64,000 nt of DNA, from assembly GCF_052117125.1 (NCBI RefSeq), contig NZ_JBQKJT010000007.1, forward strand, positions 1 to 64,000, written 5' to 3'. The stretch is from Avoscillospira_A sp052117125 (GTDB lineage: Bacteria; Bacillota; Clostridia; Oscillospirales; Oscillospiraceae). The number at the start of each line of letters is the position of its first letter. Within the stretch, counting starts at the first letter, position 1. Made by a program: the position numbers and the translations under genes. The notes beneath the pieces are model-generated. The model saw nothing but the letters and a program-made list of their open reading frames with translations, was not told the origin of the DNA and did no database searches. Shown here one piece after another: positions 1 to 7,860 of the stretch.

Positions 1-111
1 TGAAGAACAAACGAGGCCAAAATACCAAACGTAAAATCGTCTCGGCGGCCTGGCGGCTCTTTTATGAGCAGGGCTATGACCACACCACCGTCGATGAGAT
101 TATCGAACTGT
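1..111 (+). repeat. Partial duplicate of the tetR 5' end
   Basis: Bases 1-111 are identical to 194-304, that is codons 1-37 of the TetR gene that follows, lacking only the first A of its ATG. The match stops abruptly at 112, where unrelated sequence begins and leads into a terminator and then the intact gene. The fragment carries the helix-turn-helix start but no ligand domain, so it cannot make a working regulator. It is either a real tandem duplication junction or an assembly artefact at a contig edge; the sequence alone cannot decide. Confidence 0.9.
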
Positions 112-143
112 TGGCACAACTGGGACAACGAGTAAGACCAATA

Positions 144-175
144 CAAAAGCCCGCCGGAACACTGGCGGGCTTTTG
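144..175 (+). terminator. Rho-independent terminator upstream of tetR
   Basis: A perfect 12-bp stem (CAAAAGCCCGCC with GGCGGGCTTTTG) encloses an 8-base loop at 156-163 and ends in a T run. It closes whatever transcription unit lies to the left and isolates the TetR gene, whose ribosome-binding site follows directly. Confidence 0.8.
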
Positions 176-192
176 TGCTACGGGAGGAAGCC

Positions 193-783
193 ATGAAGAA
201 CAAACGAGGCCAAAATACCAAACGTAAAATCGTCTCGGCGGCCTGGCGGCTCTTTTATGAGCAGGGCTATGACCACACCACCGTCGATGAGATTATCGAA
301 CTGTCGGAGACTTCCAAAGGCTCTTTCTACCACTATTTTGAGGGCAAGGACGCGCTGCTCAGTTCTCTGTCCATGCTGTTTGACGAGAAGTACGAGGAAT
401 TGATTCCCACACTGACCGACGATATGGACAGCTTTGAAAAATTGTTGTATCTCAATCAGGAGCTGTTTCAACTCATAGAGAACTCTGTTTCGCTGGACCT
501 GCTGGCCCGGCTGTATTCTACCCAGCTGACCACCAAGGGCGAAAAGCATTTGCTGGACCACAACCGCATCTATTACAAGTTGCTGCGGCAGATTGTTCAA
601 GAAGGTCAGAGCAGGGGAGAGCTGCGGACCGATCTTTCGGTCAATGAGATCACCAAGCTGTACGCCCTGTGCGAGCGAGCGTTGATGTACGATTGGTGCA
701 TCTGTAACGGCGATTACTCCCTAAAATCCTATGCAAAAACAGTGATGCCCATGCTACTGCGGGAAATCCGAAAAAATTCCTAA
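193..783 (+). CDS. TetR/AcrR family transcriptional regulator
   Basis: A 196-residue one-component repressor. The N-terminal helix-turn-helix spans about residues 13-49, with the family-typical run TSKGSFYHYF at 40-49. The rest is a helical ligand-binding domain too divergent to predict an effector. The ATG at 193 is chosen because GGAGGAA (183-189) sits at good spacing; an in-frame start at 175 would lie in the terminator. The PutP-type symporter downstream is on the same strand but has its own promoter, so it is a plausible but unproven target. The 5' end is duplicated at 1-111. Confidence 0.87.
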   Translation: MKNKRGQNTKRKIVSAAWRLFYEQGYDHTTVDEIIELSETSKGSFYHYFEGKDALLSSLSMLFDEKYEELIPTLTDDMDSFEKLLYLNQELFQLIENSVSLDLLARLYSTQLTTKGEKHLLDHNRIYYKLLRQIVQEGQSRGELRTDLSVNEITKLYALCERALMYDWCICNGDYSLKSYAKTVMPMLLREIRKNS

Positions 784-883
784 TCATCGTCTGAAAACAT
801 TTCTGTTTTTGTACGGATAAAATTCATTGATATTAGGGCGTTTTCAAGGAAAATTAAGAAATAAGTCTGAACTACGTTCTGCA

Positions 884-912
884 TTGCAGTCTAATTTTAT
901 TTATGATAAGAT
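884..912 (+). promoter_or_regulatory. Sigma-A-type promoter for putP
   Basis: TTGCAG (884-889) and TAAGAT (907-912) are separated by exactly 17 bases in an AT-rich stretch, 50 bases upstream of the symporter ATG. No clear palindromic operator for the upstream TetR protein was seen around it. Confidence 0.6.
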
Positions 913-961
913 ACCTCCATTCTGCAATACCGTTTCCCACGGAAGGAAGAGAGGAATCCCT

Positions 962-2491
962 ATGACGACTGCACATCTGTGCATCATGGCCACCATTGCC
1001 GTATACCTACTGGGTATGCTCTATGTAGGCTATGTCTGCTCCAAGAAAAACAACGATACCGACGATTTTTATTTGGGTGGCCGCAAGCTCGGCCCTCTGG
1101 TGACAGCCATGAGCGCCGAGGCCTCCGATATGAGCAGCTGGCTTTTGATGGGCCTGCCCGGTGTGGCGTACTTAACCGGCGTGGCCGATGCGGGCTGGAC
1201 GGCCCTGGGCCTGGTACTGGGCACCTATATCAACTGGCTCATTGTAGCGAAGCGTATTCGCTGCTACACCCACGCCACCGGCTCCATCACTCTACCGGAC
1301 TTCTTTTCCAATCGCTACGGCGACAAGAAAAACTTGCTGTGTGGTATTGCTGCCGTATTCATTCTGATTTTCTTTATTCCGTATACGGCCTCCGGCTTTG
1401 CCGCCTGCGGTAAGCTGTTTTCCAGTATCTTTGGTGTCAATTATGTGACGGCTATGCTGATCAGCGCCGCCGTTATCGTCCTGTATTGCACCATGGGCGG
1501 CTTTCTTGCGGCTTCCACCACCGACTTTATCCAGTCGATCATTATGACCATCGCCCTGTTTGCCGTGCTGCTGTTCGGCGTCCATGTGGCCGGCGGCTTT
1601 GACAATGTTCTGGATAACGCCCGGTCGCTGCCGGGCTACCTGGGACTGACCGCCACCCATGATGTGGCAAGCGGTACCGCTAAGCCCTATGGCATTCTGA
1701 CAGTGGTTTCCACATTGGCTTGGGGGCTGGGCTATTTTGGAATGCCGCACATCCTTCTGCGATTTATGGCCATTGAAGACGCAGAGAAATTGAAGTTGTC
1801 CCGGCGGGTGGCTACCGGATGGGTCGTCATTGCCATGTTTGTGGCCCTGGCCATCGGCATTGTGGGCAATGCCGCTACCAAGGCCGGCGCTATCCCCGTT
1901 TTGGTGGGCAGCGATTCCGAGACGGTAATCGTCCGGTTTTCCGATCTGCTGAGCAGTCACGGCGTTTTGGCAGCCTGTGTGGCCGGTCTGGTTCTGGCCG
2001 GCATTCTGGCCTCCACCATGTCCACCGCCGATTCCCAGCTGCTGGCGGCGGCCTCCAGCGTCTCCCGGAACTTGATGCAGGACTTTTTACGGATCAAAAT
2101 GTCCAGAAAAACCACCATGCTGGTGGCCCGGACGACAGTGGTTTTGATTGCCCTCATCGGTGTGTATCTGGCCCGGGACCCCAACAGTTCCGTGTTTGCC
2201 ATTGCCTCCTTCGCTTGGGCAGGCTTCGGTGCGGTGTTCGGTCCCGTGGTTCTGGCGGCGCTGTTCTGGAAACGCTCCAATCAATATGGCGCTCTGGCCG
2301 GTATGGTAGTGGGCGGCGTCATGGTCTTTGTGTGGAAGTACCTCGTGCGGCCCCTGGGTGGCGCATGGAACCTCTACGAGTTGCTGCCGGCATTCCTGCT
2401 GGCCTGTGCTGCCATCGTGGTGGTGAGCCTGCTGACGCCCGCGCCGTCCAAGGTGGTCCGCGACCAGTTCGATCAAGTGAAATCCATGTAA
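962..2491 (+). CDS. putP: Sodium/proline symporter (SSS family)
   Basis: A 509-residue polytopic membrane protein that matches sodium:solute symporters of the PutP type, which import L-proline with sodium. Landmarks are the N-terminal region with DDFYLGGRKLGP and the stretch SAEASDMSSWLLMGLPG, which are characteristic of PutP, followed by about 12-13 hydrophobic segments. The length is usual for PutP (about 500). The ATG at 962 follows GGAAGGAAGAGAGGA; a longer frame opens at 827, but that would place the promoter inside the gene. A terminator follows at once, so it appears monocistronic. Substrate specificity beyond PutP-like is inferred. Confidence 0.92.
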   Translation: MTTAHLCIMATIAVYLLGMLYVGYVCSKKNNDTDDFYLGGRKLGPLVTAMSAEASDMSSWLLMGLPGVAYLTGVADAGWTALGLVLGTYINWLIVAKRIRCYTHATGSITLPDFFSNRYGDKKNLLCGIAAVFILIFFIPYTASGFAACGKLFSSIFGVNYVTAMLISAAVIVLYCTMGGFLAASTTDFIQSIIMTIALFAVLLFGVHVAGGFDNVLDNARSLPGYLGLTATHDVASGTAKPYGILTVVSTLAWGLGYFGMPHILLRFMAIEDAEKLKLSRRVATGWVVIAMFVALAIGIVGNAATKAGAIPVLVGSDSETVIVRFSDLLSSHGVLAACVAGLVLAGILASTMSTADSQLLAAASSVSRNLMQDFLRIKMSRKTTMLVARTTVVLIALIGVYLARDPNSSVFAIASFAWAGFGAVFGPVVLAALFWKRSNQYGALAGMVVGGVMVFVWKYLVRPLGGAWNLYELLPAFLLACAAIVVVSLLTPAPSKVVRDQFDQVKSM

Positions 2492-2497
2492 GGTTTA

Positions 2498-2531
2498 ACG
2501 GTGCGCTGTGGAGAGACAGCGCACCGTTTTT
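2498..2531 (+). terminator. Terminator after putP
   Basis: A perfect 12-bp stem (ACGGTGCGCTGT with ACAGCGCACCGT) has a 6-base loop at 2510-2515 and runs into TTTTT. It lies between the putP stop and the ribosome-binding site of the next gene. Confidence 0.9.
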
Positions 2532-2543
2532 GGGGGGTATCTT

Positions 2544-3029
2544 ATGATGTATCTTGCCAAAATTCAATCACCACTGGGAATGCTGACGGCCCTGGCCGAT
2601 GGCGAGACATTGGTGGGACTATGGCTGGAGGGACAGCGCAAATTTGGCGGGAAACACGATTTGGACCAGACGCGAATGGAGCCGTCGCCGGTGCTGGAAC
2701 AGCTGCGGGACTGGTTGAACCAATATTTTGCGGGGCAGCTGGAACCGTTTCCCGGGCTGGTCCGGCCCCAGGGCAGCGCCTTTGACAAGCAGGTGTGGGC
2801 GCTGCTGGGAGAGATTCCGGCAGGGGAGAGCCGGACCTACGGCCAACTGGCGTCCATATTGCATTCCTCACCCCGTGCGGTAGGCGGCGCGGTGGGACGA
2901 AATCCTATCTCCATTGTCATTCCTTGTCACCGGGTGTTGGCGGTCGATGGCCGCCTGGGCGGATATGCCGGTGGCCTGGAGCGGAAGCGACTTCTGCTGG
3001 ACCTGGAACATATCCCATATCGCCTGTAA
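2544..3029 (+). CDS. ogt: Methylated-DNA--protein-cysteine methyltransferase
   Basis: A 161-residue suicide repair enzyme of the Ogt/MGMT family. It removes O6-alkyl groups from guanine (and O4-alkyl from thymine) by transfer to its own cysteine. The active-site motif PCHRV is present with Cys128, preceded by the helix-turn-helix region around GESRTYGQLASIL and followed by GGYAGGLERKRLLL. An N-terminal RNase H-like domain is present, so the protein is of usual length. The start at 2544 follows GGGGGG (2532-2537); an upstream in-frame ATG at 2508 lies within the terminator stem. Convergent with ribU. Confidence 0.95.
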   Translation: MMYLAKIQSPLGMLTALADGETLVGLWLEGQRKFGGKHDLDQTRMEPSPVLEQLRDWLNQYFAGQLEPFPGLVRPQGSAFDKQVWALLGEIPAGESRTYGQLASILHSSPRAVGGAVGRNPISIVIPCHRVLAVDGRLGGYAGGLERKRLLLDLEHIPYRL

Positions 3030-3070
3030 AAAACGCCGCACCGGTGGAAGATGACCGGTGCGGCGTTTTT
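3029..3070. terminator. Bidirectional terminator between ogt and ribU
   Basis: A 17-bp perfect inverted repeat (AAAAACGCCGCACCGGT and its complement) has an 8-base loop at 3046-3053. A run on one side and T run on the other let it serve the convergent genes from both directions. Confidence 0.9.
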
Positions 3071-3079
3071 GTGTACCGT

Positions 3080-3835
3080 TTAAGAAACCGTGCCGTGACG
3101 GGCGGGACGCTGCTGGGGCAGCATCGCTCTCGACAGGGCGCGCTCTGTGCGCTTGTAGAGGGCAAAGGTGACCACGGAGACCACGGCGCCTTTGAGGATG
3201 TTGAAGGGAACAACAGCCAGCAGCACCAGCATGGTCACACTGTCGATGGCGGGGTTGACGGCCTGACCCATGCCGACAATTGCATCCAGGGGCATGCCGT
3301 AAAGGACGGAGAACGTGGGCAGCAGGTACAGGGCGTTGAACAGGCTGCCGCAAATAGCCATAACGACGGTGCCAACCACCATGCCGATGACAGCCATCTT
3401 TCTGGTCTTGCGGATGTGATAGAAGATGGTGGCGGGCAGGATGAAGGTGCAGCCTACGACAAAATTGGCGAAGTCACCGACGAAAGCTGTGGAAGTACCC
3501 TTGAGGAACAGCTTGATCACAACCTTCAGAAACTCAGTGATAACACCGGCCACAGGCCCCAGATAGAAAGAGCAGATAAGCACTGGAATCTCGCTAAGAT
3601 CCAGCTCATAGAAGGAAGGGGCGAAGAACAGGGGAATCTCAAAATACATGAGAATACCGCCCAATGCGGCGGACATGGCCACAAAAGCAATGTAACGGGA
3701 CTGGGTGGGGCGGTGCAGGTCGGCATGGACCAGCCGTTCAGCCAGCTTGGCTACAGCCACCAAAGCGGCGAAGACCAGCAGGCTCACCAGCAGAAAGGAA
3801 ACGTTTTCGGATGCGGTTTGCAGAAGTTCTTTCAT
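3080..3835 (-). CDS. ribU: Riboflavin ECF transporter S component
   Basis: A 251-residue membrane protein with about six or seven hydrophobic segments, recognised as the substrate-capture (S) subunit of an energy-coupling factor transporter. The blocks SRYIAFVAMSAAL and YELDLSEIPVLICSFYLGPVAG are typical of the RibU branch, and the conserved small-residue helix that contacts the T subunit is present. It has an N-terminal extension compared with the usual roughly 190 residues. The EcfA/A'/T energising module is not in the window, as expected for group II ECF systems. An FMN riboswitch directly upstream supports flavin specificity. The start is set by GAGGTGAT just before the ATG. Confidence 0.93.
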   Translation of the reverse strand: MKELLQTASENVSFLLVSLLVFAALVAVAKLAERLVHADLHRPTQSRYIAFVAMSAALGGILMYFEIPLFFAPSFYELDLSEIPVLICSFYLGPVAGVITEFLKVVIKLFLKGTSTAFVGDFANFVVGCTFILPATIFYHIRKTRKMAVIGMVVGTVVMAICGSLFNALYLLPTFSVLYGMPLDAIVGMGQAVNPAIDSVTMLVLLAVVPFNILKGAVVSVVTFALYKRTERALSRAMLPQQRPARHGTVS

Positions 3836-3852
3836 TAGGAATCACCTCGTCG

Positions 3853-3891
3853 TAAAAATAGAAAACACCTGAAAGACTTGTCTTCCAGGTG
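3853..3891 (-). terminator. Riboswitch expression-platform terminator
   Basis: Read on the minus strand, CACCTGGAAGAC and GTCTTTCAGGTG form a 12-bp stem with one G-U pair and a 2-base loop, followed by TTTTCTATTTTT. It sits between the FMN aptamer and the ribU start, so FMN binding most likely favours this hairpin and stops transcription. Confidence 0.85.
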
Positions 3892-3909
3892 ACGACGAAC
3901 CCATTGGGG

Positions 3910-4028
3910 GGACACGCCATATCTTCTTCCATCCAGACTATACTGTCGGTACCGGAATTGCACCGGTTCATGCGTTGCCGCTAGCGGACTGTCACCGCCG
4001 ATCGGGAATTTCACCCTGCCCCGAAGAC
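3910..4028 (-). promoter_or_regulatory. FMN riboswitch (RFN element)
   Basis: On the minus strand the conserved RFN blocks appear in order: GGGGCAGGGTGAAATTCCCG, a CGGCGGTGACAGTCCGC block, ACCGGTGCAATTCCGGTACC and GACAGTATAGTCTGGATGG. These are the hallmark junction sequences of the FMN aptamer. It lies between a strong promoter and the ribU terminator/start, so the transporter should be repressed when FMN is plentiful. Confidence 0.97.
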
Positions 4029-4052
4029 ATGCTATTCAGTTGCTACACCCGT

Positions 4053-4080
4053 ATTATACCATGGTGTGATGGAATTGCAA
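4053..4080 (-). promoter_or_regulatory. Promoter for the FMN riboswitch/ribU transcript
   Basis: On the minus strand TTGCAA (4080-4075) and a perfect TATAAT (4058-4053) are spaced by 16 bases, just upstream of the riboswitch aptamer. Confidence 0.75.
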
Positions 4081-4166
4081 CCCTTTTTTTGCGGAGCGAA
4101 GTATGGTATACTGTTCGACAAATACTGAACAAATACTGGTAGAGCAACTGCTGTGAGGTGAACAAT

Positions 4167-4655
4167 ATGGAAATATGGGACGCCTATGATGCACAGCTCA
4201 ATCGAGTGGAGGGCGTGACGCTGATTCGTGGAGAGGCCATCCCGGCCGGACTGTTCCATCTGGTTTGTGATATCATCGTAAAGCACACAGACGGTACCTA
4301 TTTGCTAATGCTCCGGGACGGGTGTAAGCGGTTTGGGGGTATGTGGGAAGCGACGGCAGGAGGGTCCGCGCTGCAAGGAGAAAGTCCTGCGGAATGTGCG
4401 GCACGGGAGCTTTTAGAGGAAACCGGAATTGCTGCGGAACAATTAACCGAGGTGGGACGCGTGGTATCGGAGACCAACCGATCTATCTATGTGGAATTTT
4501 TGTGCGTCACAAGCTGTGAGAAAGAAAGTGTGCGTTTGCAGGAGGGCGAAACCACAGATTATCAATGGGTGAGCCGGGATGCGCTGCTCCGGATGACACA
4601 ACAGGAACTGGTAACCAAAAGAATGCAGCAGTTTTTGCAGAAACTACAAGGTTGA
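4167..4655 (+). CDS. Nudix hydrolase
   Basis: A 162-residue protein with a complete Nudix box at about residues 66-88: glycine, five residues, Glu, seven residues, RELLEETGI. It should hydrolyse a nucleoside-diphosphate-linked substrate with a divalent metal. N-terminal residues (EIWDAYDAQLNRVEG) resemble the isopentenyl-diphosphate-isomerase/YfcD-like Nudix group, but the substrate cannot be named. The ATG at 4167 is preferred because GAGGTG (4155-4160) is then a normal ribosome-binding site; a GTG at 4158 would overlap that site. It diverges from ribU. Confidence 0.85.
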   Translation: MEIWDAYDAQLNRVEGVTLIRGEAIPAGLFHLVCDIIVKHTDGTYLLMLRDGCKRFGGMWEATAGGSALQGESPAECAARELLEETGIAAEQLTEVGRVVSETNRSIYVEFLCVTSCEKESVRLQEGETTDYQWVSRDALLRMTQQELVTKRMQQFLQKLQG

Positions 4656-4768
4656 AAAACCGCTACCCTCCCCAGCGCCCACGGCTTTGCCTAGGGACAT
4701 GGAGACGGTGAAGCGGAAAACCAACAGACTTTTTTATCATTTTGGGAAACGGGAAGGAGGTTACTCCC

Positions 4769-5290
4769 TTGATTTGTGCATTTACGGGACACCGGCCCGG
4801 GCGGCTGCCCTGGGGCGAGCACGAGGAGGACCCCCGCTGTGATCTGCTGAAAGACTGCCTGCTGGGGACGGTTCGCCATCTCAGCGACAAGGGCGTGGAC
4901 GTGTTTCTCTGCGGCATGGCCAGGGGCAGCGACACCCTGTTTGCCGAAGCGGTGCTGCGGTTACAGGAAGAACGCCCACAGACGGAGCTGTGGGCGGTTT
5001 TGCCATGCCGGGGACAAGCGGATCAATGGACGGCGGCGGACCGGCGGCGCTATCACCGTCTGTGTGGCGCCTGCCGCCATGTGATCCTGATACAGGAAGA
5101 GTACACACCCCAGTGCATGATGCGGCGCAATCAGTGGATGCTGGAGCGGTGCGATGTGGTGGTCAGCTTTTATGACGGCGGCAAGGGCGGTACCGGCTGG
5201 ATGGTCCGTCAGGCGCAGCTGGCCCGGATTCCCGTAATTTCCCTGTGGGAAATCGTCAATGACCCGTCGGAAATTGCAGGCCCTGCATAA
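4769..5290 (+). CDS. SLOG/DUF1273-like Rossmann protein
   Basis: A protein of about 173 residues starting MICAFTGHRPGRLPWG. The TGHRP motif followed by GVDVFLCGMARGSDTLFAEAVL and a later VVSFYDGGKGGT loop is characteristic of the SLOG superfamily (YpsA/DUF1273 branch), nucleotide-derivative-binding Rossmann folds of unclear cellular role. The start is a TTG at 4769, eight bases after AAGGAGG (4754-4760). Its 3' end overlaps the opposing DUF4830-like gene by 35 bases. Ligand or partner cannot be told from the sequence. Confidence 0.75.
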   Translation: MICAFTGHRPGRLPWGEHEEDPRCDLLKDCLLGTVRHLSDKGVDVFLCGMARGSDTLFAEAVLRLQEERPQTELWAVLPCRGQADQWTAADRRRYHRLCGACRHVILIQEEYTPQCMMRRNQWMLERCDVVVSFYDGGKGGTGWMVRQAQLARIPVISLWEIVNDPSEIAGPA

Positions 5291-5732
5291 GCCCGTCCTG
5301 ACTGGCCGAGGTCACGTCGCCGCCGATGACCATGTCCTCGTAGACCAGCAGCGTGGCAAAAAACCGTTCGGCGCTGTTCGGATAGTTGAGGACTTCGTAG
5401 ACAAAGCGGGAGACGGTTTTACCGGCGTAGCGGGTCAGGTCAAAGTTCTGGCTTTTCTGCAACTCATTATATTGTACCAGAACATCCGGCAGCTCCGCCG
5501 GAATGCGGACTTCCTGGGATTCCACCGGTTCCTCAGCGACGTCCCAGCCCAGGGATTGCAGATACGCCACCCGCTCTTCATTGTTTGAGACCGTCAGGGC
5601 CGATTCCGCGGCGGCGTCGGCTTCCTGGTCGGCCTTGGACCCCAGCGTGACCAGCAGACCCACGATGACCGCAAGGATCAGCAGAATGGCGACCAGTTTT
5701 CCCTTGGATACTTTTGTGGTGACAACTACCAT
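5256..5732 (-). CDS. Membrane-anchored DUF4830-like protein
   Basis: A protein of about 158 residues with a short cytoplasmic start, one transmembrane helix (about residues 8-30, KGKLVAILLILAVIVGLLVTL) and an extracytoplasmic domain containing YLQSLGWDVAEEP and a VRIP block. This arrangement matches a small family seen mostly in Clostridia and labelled DUF4830; function is unknown. The second ATG is used because GGGGG lies eight bases ahead of it. It converges on and overlaps the SLOG gene by 35 bases and diverges from rsuA. Confidence 0.65.
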   Translation of the reverse strand: MVVVTTKVSKGKLVAILLILAVIVGLLVTLGSKADQEADAAAESALTVSNNEERVAYLQSLGWDVAEEPVESQEVRIPAELPDVLVQYNELQKSQNFDLTRYAGKTVSRFVYEVLNYPNSAERFFATLLVYEDMVIGGDVTSASQDGLMQGLQFPTGH

Positions 5733-5830
5733 GTTGTTTTCCCCCAATCTGAAATTTACCATTGGTGCTATAGCGTATTCGTCCTGTGGGACAAATATGA
5801 CAAGCCGGAAACCATAACAGGAGGGACCGT

Positions 5831-6523
5831 ATGCAGCGGTTGGACAAAGTGCTGTCGGAGGCCGGTGTGGCCTCCCGCAGAGAGTTAAAAGGAATCATCC
5901 GGGCCGGACGAGTCACCGTCAACGGCCAGGCGGCCCGTACCCCGGAGCAGAAAGTGGACGCCGCAGCCGATACCATATTGGTGGATGGTCAGCCCATCAC
6001 CCGTCCTGGTGTCGTGGTGCTGATGCTCCATAAACCGGCCGGTTATGTGACGTCTACAGAGGACCCACGGGACCCGACAGTGATGGAGCTGATTCCCGAG
6101 CCGTATCGCGCCATGGGCTTGTCGCCGGTGGGACGGCTGGATAAGGAAACGGAGGGGCTGCTGCTGCTGACCAACGACGGCGCACTGCTGCACCGGTTGA
6201 TCTCGCCAAAGCATCGGGTGTCCAAGGTCTATGAGGCGGAGCACGACGGAGAGAGTACTGTTGCCGATGTGGAGGCGTTTCAACAGGGCATTGTGCTGCG
6301 GGACGGGGATATTTGCCTGCCTGCGGAACTGACGCCGCTGGGGCCGGGAAAAAGCCGCATTGTGCTCCACGAGGGCAAATATCATCAGGTCCGCCGCATG
6401 ATGGCCTCTCGTGGCCTGTATGTTCGCTACCTCAAGCGTGTGGCGGAAGGACCACTGGAATTGGGGAATCTTCCCAAAGGCGGCTGCCGGGTTCTGAAAG
6501 AGGAAGAAATTTTACAACTGTGA
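5831..6523 (+). CDS. rsuA: Small-subunit rRNA pseudouridine synthase (RsuA family)
   Basis: A 230-residue enzyme that isomerises a uridine in rRNA. An N-terminal S4 RNA-binding domain (residues 1-60, starting QRLDKVLSEAGVASRRE) precedes the catalytic domain with GRLDKETEGLLLLTNDG, whose Asp is the catalytic nucleophile. HKPAGYVTSTEDP places it nearer RsuA (16S U516) than RluB, but the exact target site is inferred. The ATG follows AGGAGGGA. It diverges from the DUF4830-like gene. Confidence 0.88.
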   Translation: MQRLDKVLSEAGVASRRELKGIIRAGRVTVNGQAARTPEQKVDAAADTILVDGQPITRPGVVVLMLHKPAGYVTSTEDPRDPTVMELIPEPYRAMGLSPVGRLDKETEGLLLLTNDGALLHRLISPKHRVSKVYEAEHDGESTVADVEAFQQGIVLRDGDICLPAELTPLGPGKSRIVLHEGKYHQVRRMMASRGLYVRYLKRVAEGPLELGNLPKGGCRVLKEEEILQL

Positions 6524-6544
6524 ACTTGGTCATTATGCACAACC

Positions 6545-6580
6545 ATTTTTCGGGAAAAGACCGCTGTTTTCCTGAAAAAT
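6545..6580. repeat. Inverted repeat downstream of rsuA
   Basis: ATTTTTCGGGAAAA (6545-6558) and TTTTCCTGAAAAAT (6567-6580) form a 14-bp stem with a single G-U pair and an 8-base loop. It probably ends the rsuA transcript, although no T run follows the stem. Operator use by a regulator is an alternative. Confidence 0.55.
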
Positions 6581-6656
6581 CGGGATGTTTCCGGCGGCAT
6601 ATGGCAAAAAGAAACAAATATCGGCGATCATTTTGAAATAAAATGTCAAATACCTC

Positions 6657-6685
6657 TTGAAATATGGACAAAAGCATTGTAGAAT
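6657..6685 (+). promoter_or_regulatory. Promoter for the regulator-ftsEX operon
   Basis: TTGAAA (6657-6662) and TAGAAT (6680-6685) are separated by 17 bases, 59 bases upstream of the regulator start, in an AT-rich leader. Confidence 0.65.
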
Positions 6686-6743
6686 CTATGTGAATATTTG
6701 TGTATTCCGTTGTTATGCGTTATTTTGAAGGGGAGGGCATCAT

Positions 6744-7838
6744 ATGTCCAGTCGGGTGTTTCAGAGCGTCATCGTGCAGATGAAGGATGCCACCGATCGC
6801 ATGATCGGCGTCATTGACTCTGATGGTAATGTGATTTCGTGCAGTGATACTGCCATGATTGGGGAGAAATGGTCGGACGCAGTCATCAAGCTCAACAGTG
6901 CGCCGGATTCCATTGTTATCGTGGATAAGAAGACGTTTAAACCGCTGTCCAGCTGGAGTTCTTATTTTGACTATGCCGTTTTTGCCGACGGCGACGACGA
7001 GGCGGCCAGAAGCCTGTGTATTATGGCCTATGTGGCACTTAACGGCGCCAAGACCTACTATGAGGAAAAGCACGACAAGGGTACTTTCGTCAAGAACATT
7101 ATCACCGACAACATTCTGCCGGGCGATATCTACATCCGAGCCAAAGAATTGCATTTTGCCACCGATGTGCAGCGTGCCGTATTTCTGATCCGCCAGATTG
7201 GACGGGCTGATGTAGCGGCAGTGGATGTCCTGCAAAATATGTTTACCGACAAGCAGCAGGACTTTGTGCTCAGCATCAATGAGACGGATATCGCCATTGT
7301 CAAGCAGGTCCCGGCCAATGTGGAGAGCGCGGAGCTGTTCAAGATCGCCCAGTCGGTGGAGGATACCCTCAAAGCTGAGCTGTTCATCAAGACGGCCATT
7401 GGCATCGGCACCATCGCCAACCATCTGCGGGAGCTGGCCGACGCCTATAAGGAGGCCCAGGTGGCCATCGAGGTGGGCAAGGTTTTCGACACGGAAAAGA
7501 GCATCCTCAGCTATGAGAATCTGGGTATCGGCCGTCTGATCTACCAGTTGCCCACCACCCTATGTGAGATTTTTCTGTCCGAGGTCTTCAAGAAAAATTC
7601 CATTGATTCTCTCGACCAGGAGACACTGTTTACCATCAACAAGTTCTTTGAGAATAATCTGAACGTTTCGGAGACATCCCGCAAGCTCTTTGTCCACCGC
7701 AACACACTGGTGTATCGTCTGGAAAAGATCAAGAAGCTGACGGGTCTGGATCTGCGGGAATTTGACCACGCCATCATCTTCAAGGTGGCCCTGATGGTCA
7801 AGAAATACCTGGTATCCAGGGAGAACCGTCTGATCTGA
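6744..7838 (+). CDS. PucR/CdaR-type transcriptional regulator
   Basis: A 364-residue protein with a C-terminal PucR-type helix-turn-helix at about residues 305-355 (NVSETSRKLFVHRNTLVYRL). The first 130 residues resemble a sugar-diacid-type sensory domain (VIDSDGNVISCSD); the middle resembles the GGDEF-like linker of CdaR proteins. It reads in the same direction as ftsE, which starts 22 bases after its stop, so it probably belongs to the same transcript and could autoregulate the division/cell-wall unit. A direct role in controlling ftsEX is inferred only from position. Confidence 0.8.
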   Translation: MSSRVFQSVIVQMKDATDRMIGVIDSDGNVISCSDTAMIGEKWSDAVIKLNSAPDSIVIVDKKTFKPLSSWSSYFDYAVFADGDDEAARSLCIMAYVALNGAKTYYEEKHDKGTFVKNIITDNILPGDIYIRAKELHFATDVQRAVFLIRQIGRADVAAVDVLQNMFTDKQQDFVLSINETDIAIVKQVPANVESAELFKIAQSVEDTLKAELFIKTAIGIGTIANHLRELADAYKEAQVAIEVGKVFDTEKSILSYENLGIGRLIYQLPTTLCEIFLSEVFKKNSIDSLDQETLFTINKFFENNLNVSETSRKLFVHRNTLVYRLEKIKKLTGLDLREFDHAIIFKVALMVKKYLVSRENRLI

Positions 7839-7860
7839 GTATACATTCTGGAGTGATGAC

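Noticed and set aside
827..961. N-terminal extension of the PutP symporter
   Set aside because: It would place the promoter inside the gene, and the extra 45 residues do not resemble the family.
4107..4112. TATACT as the -10 box of a Nudix-gene promoter
   Set aside because: The -35 position holds only a run of T; too weak to annotate.
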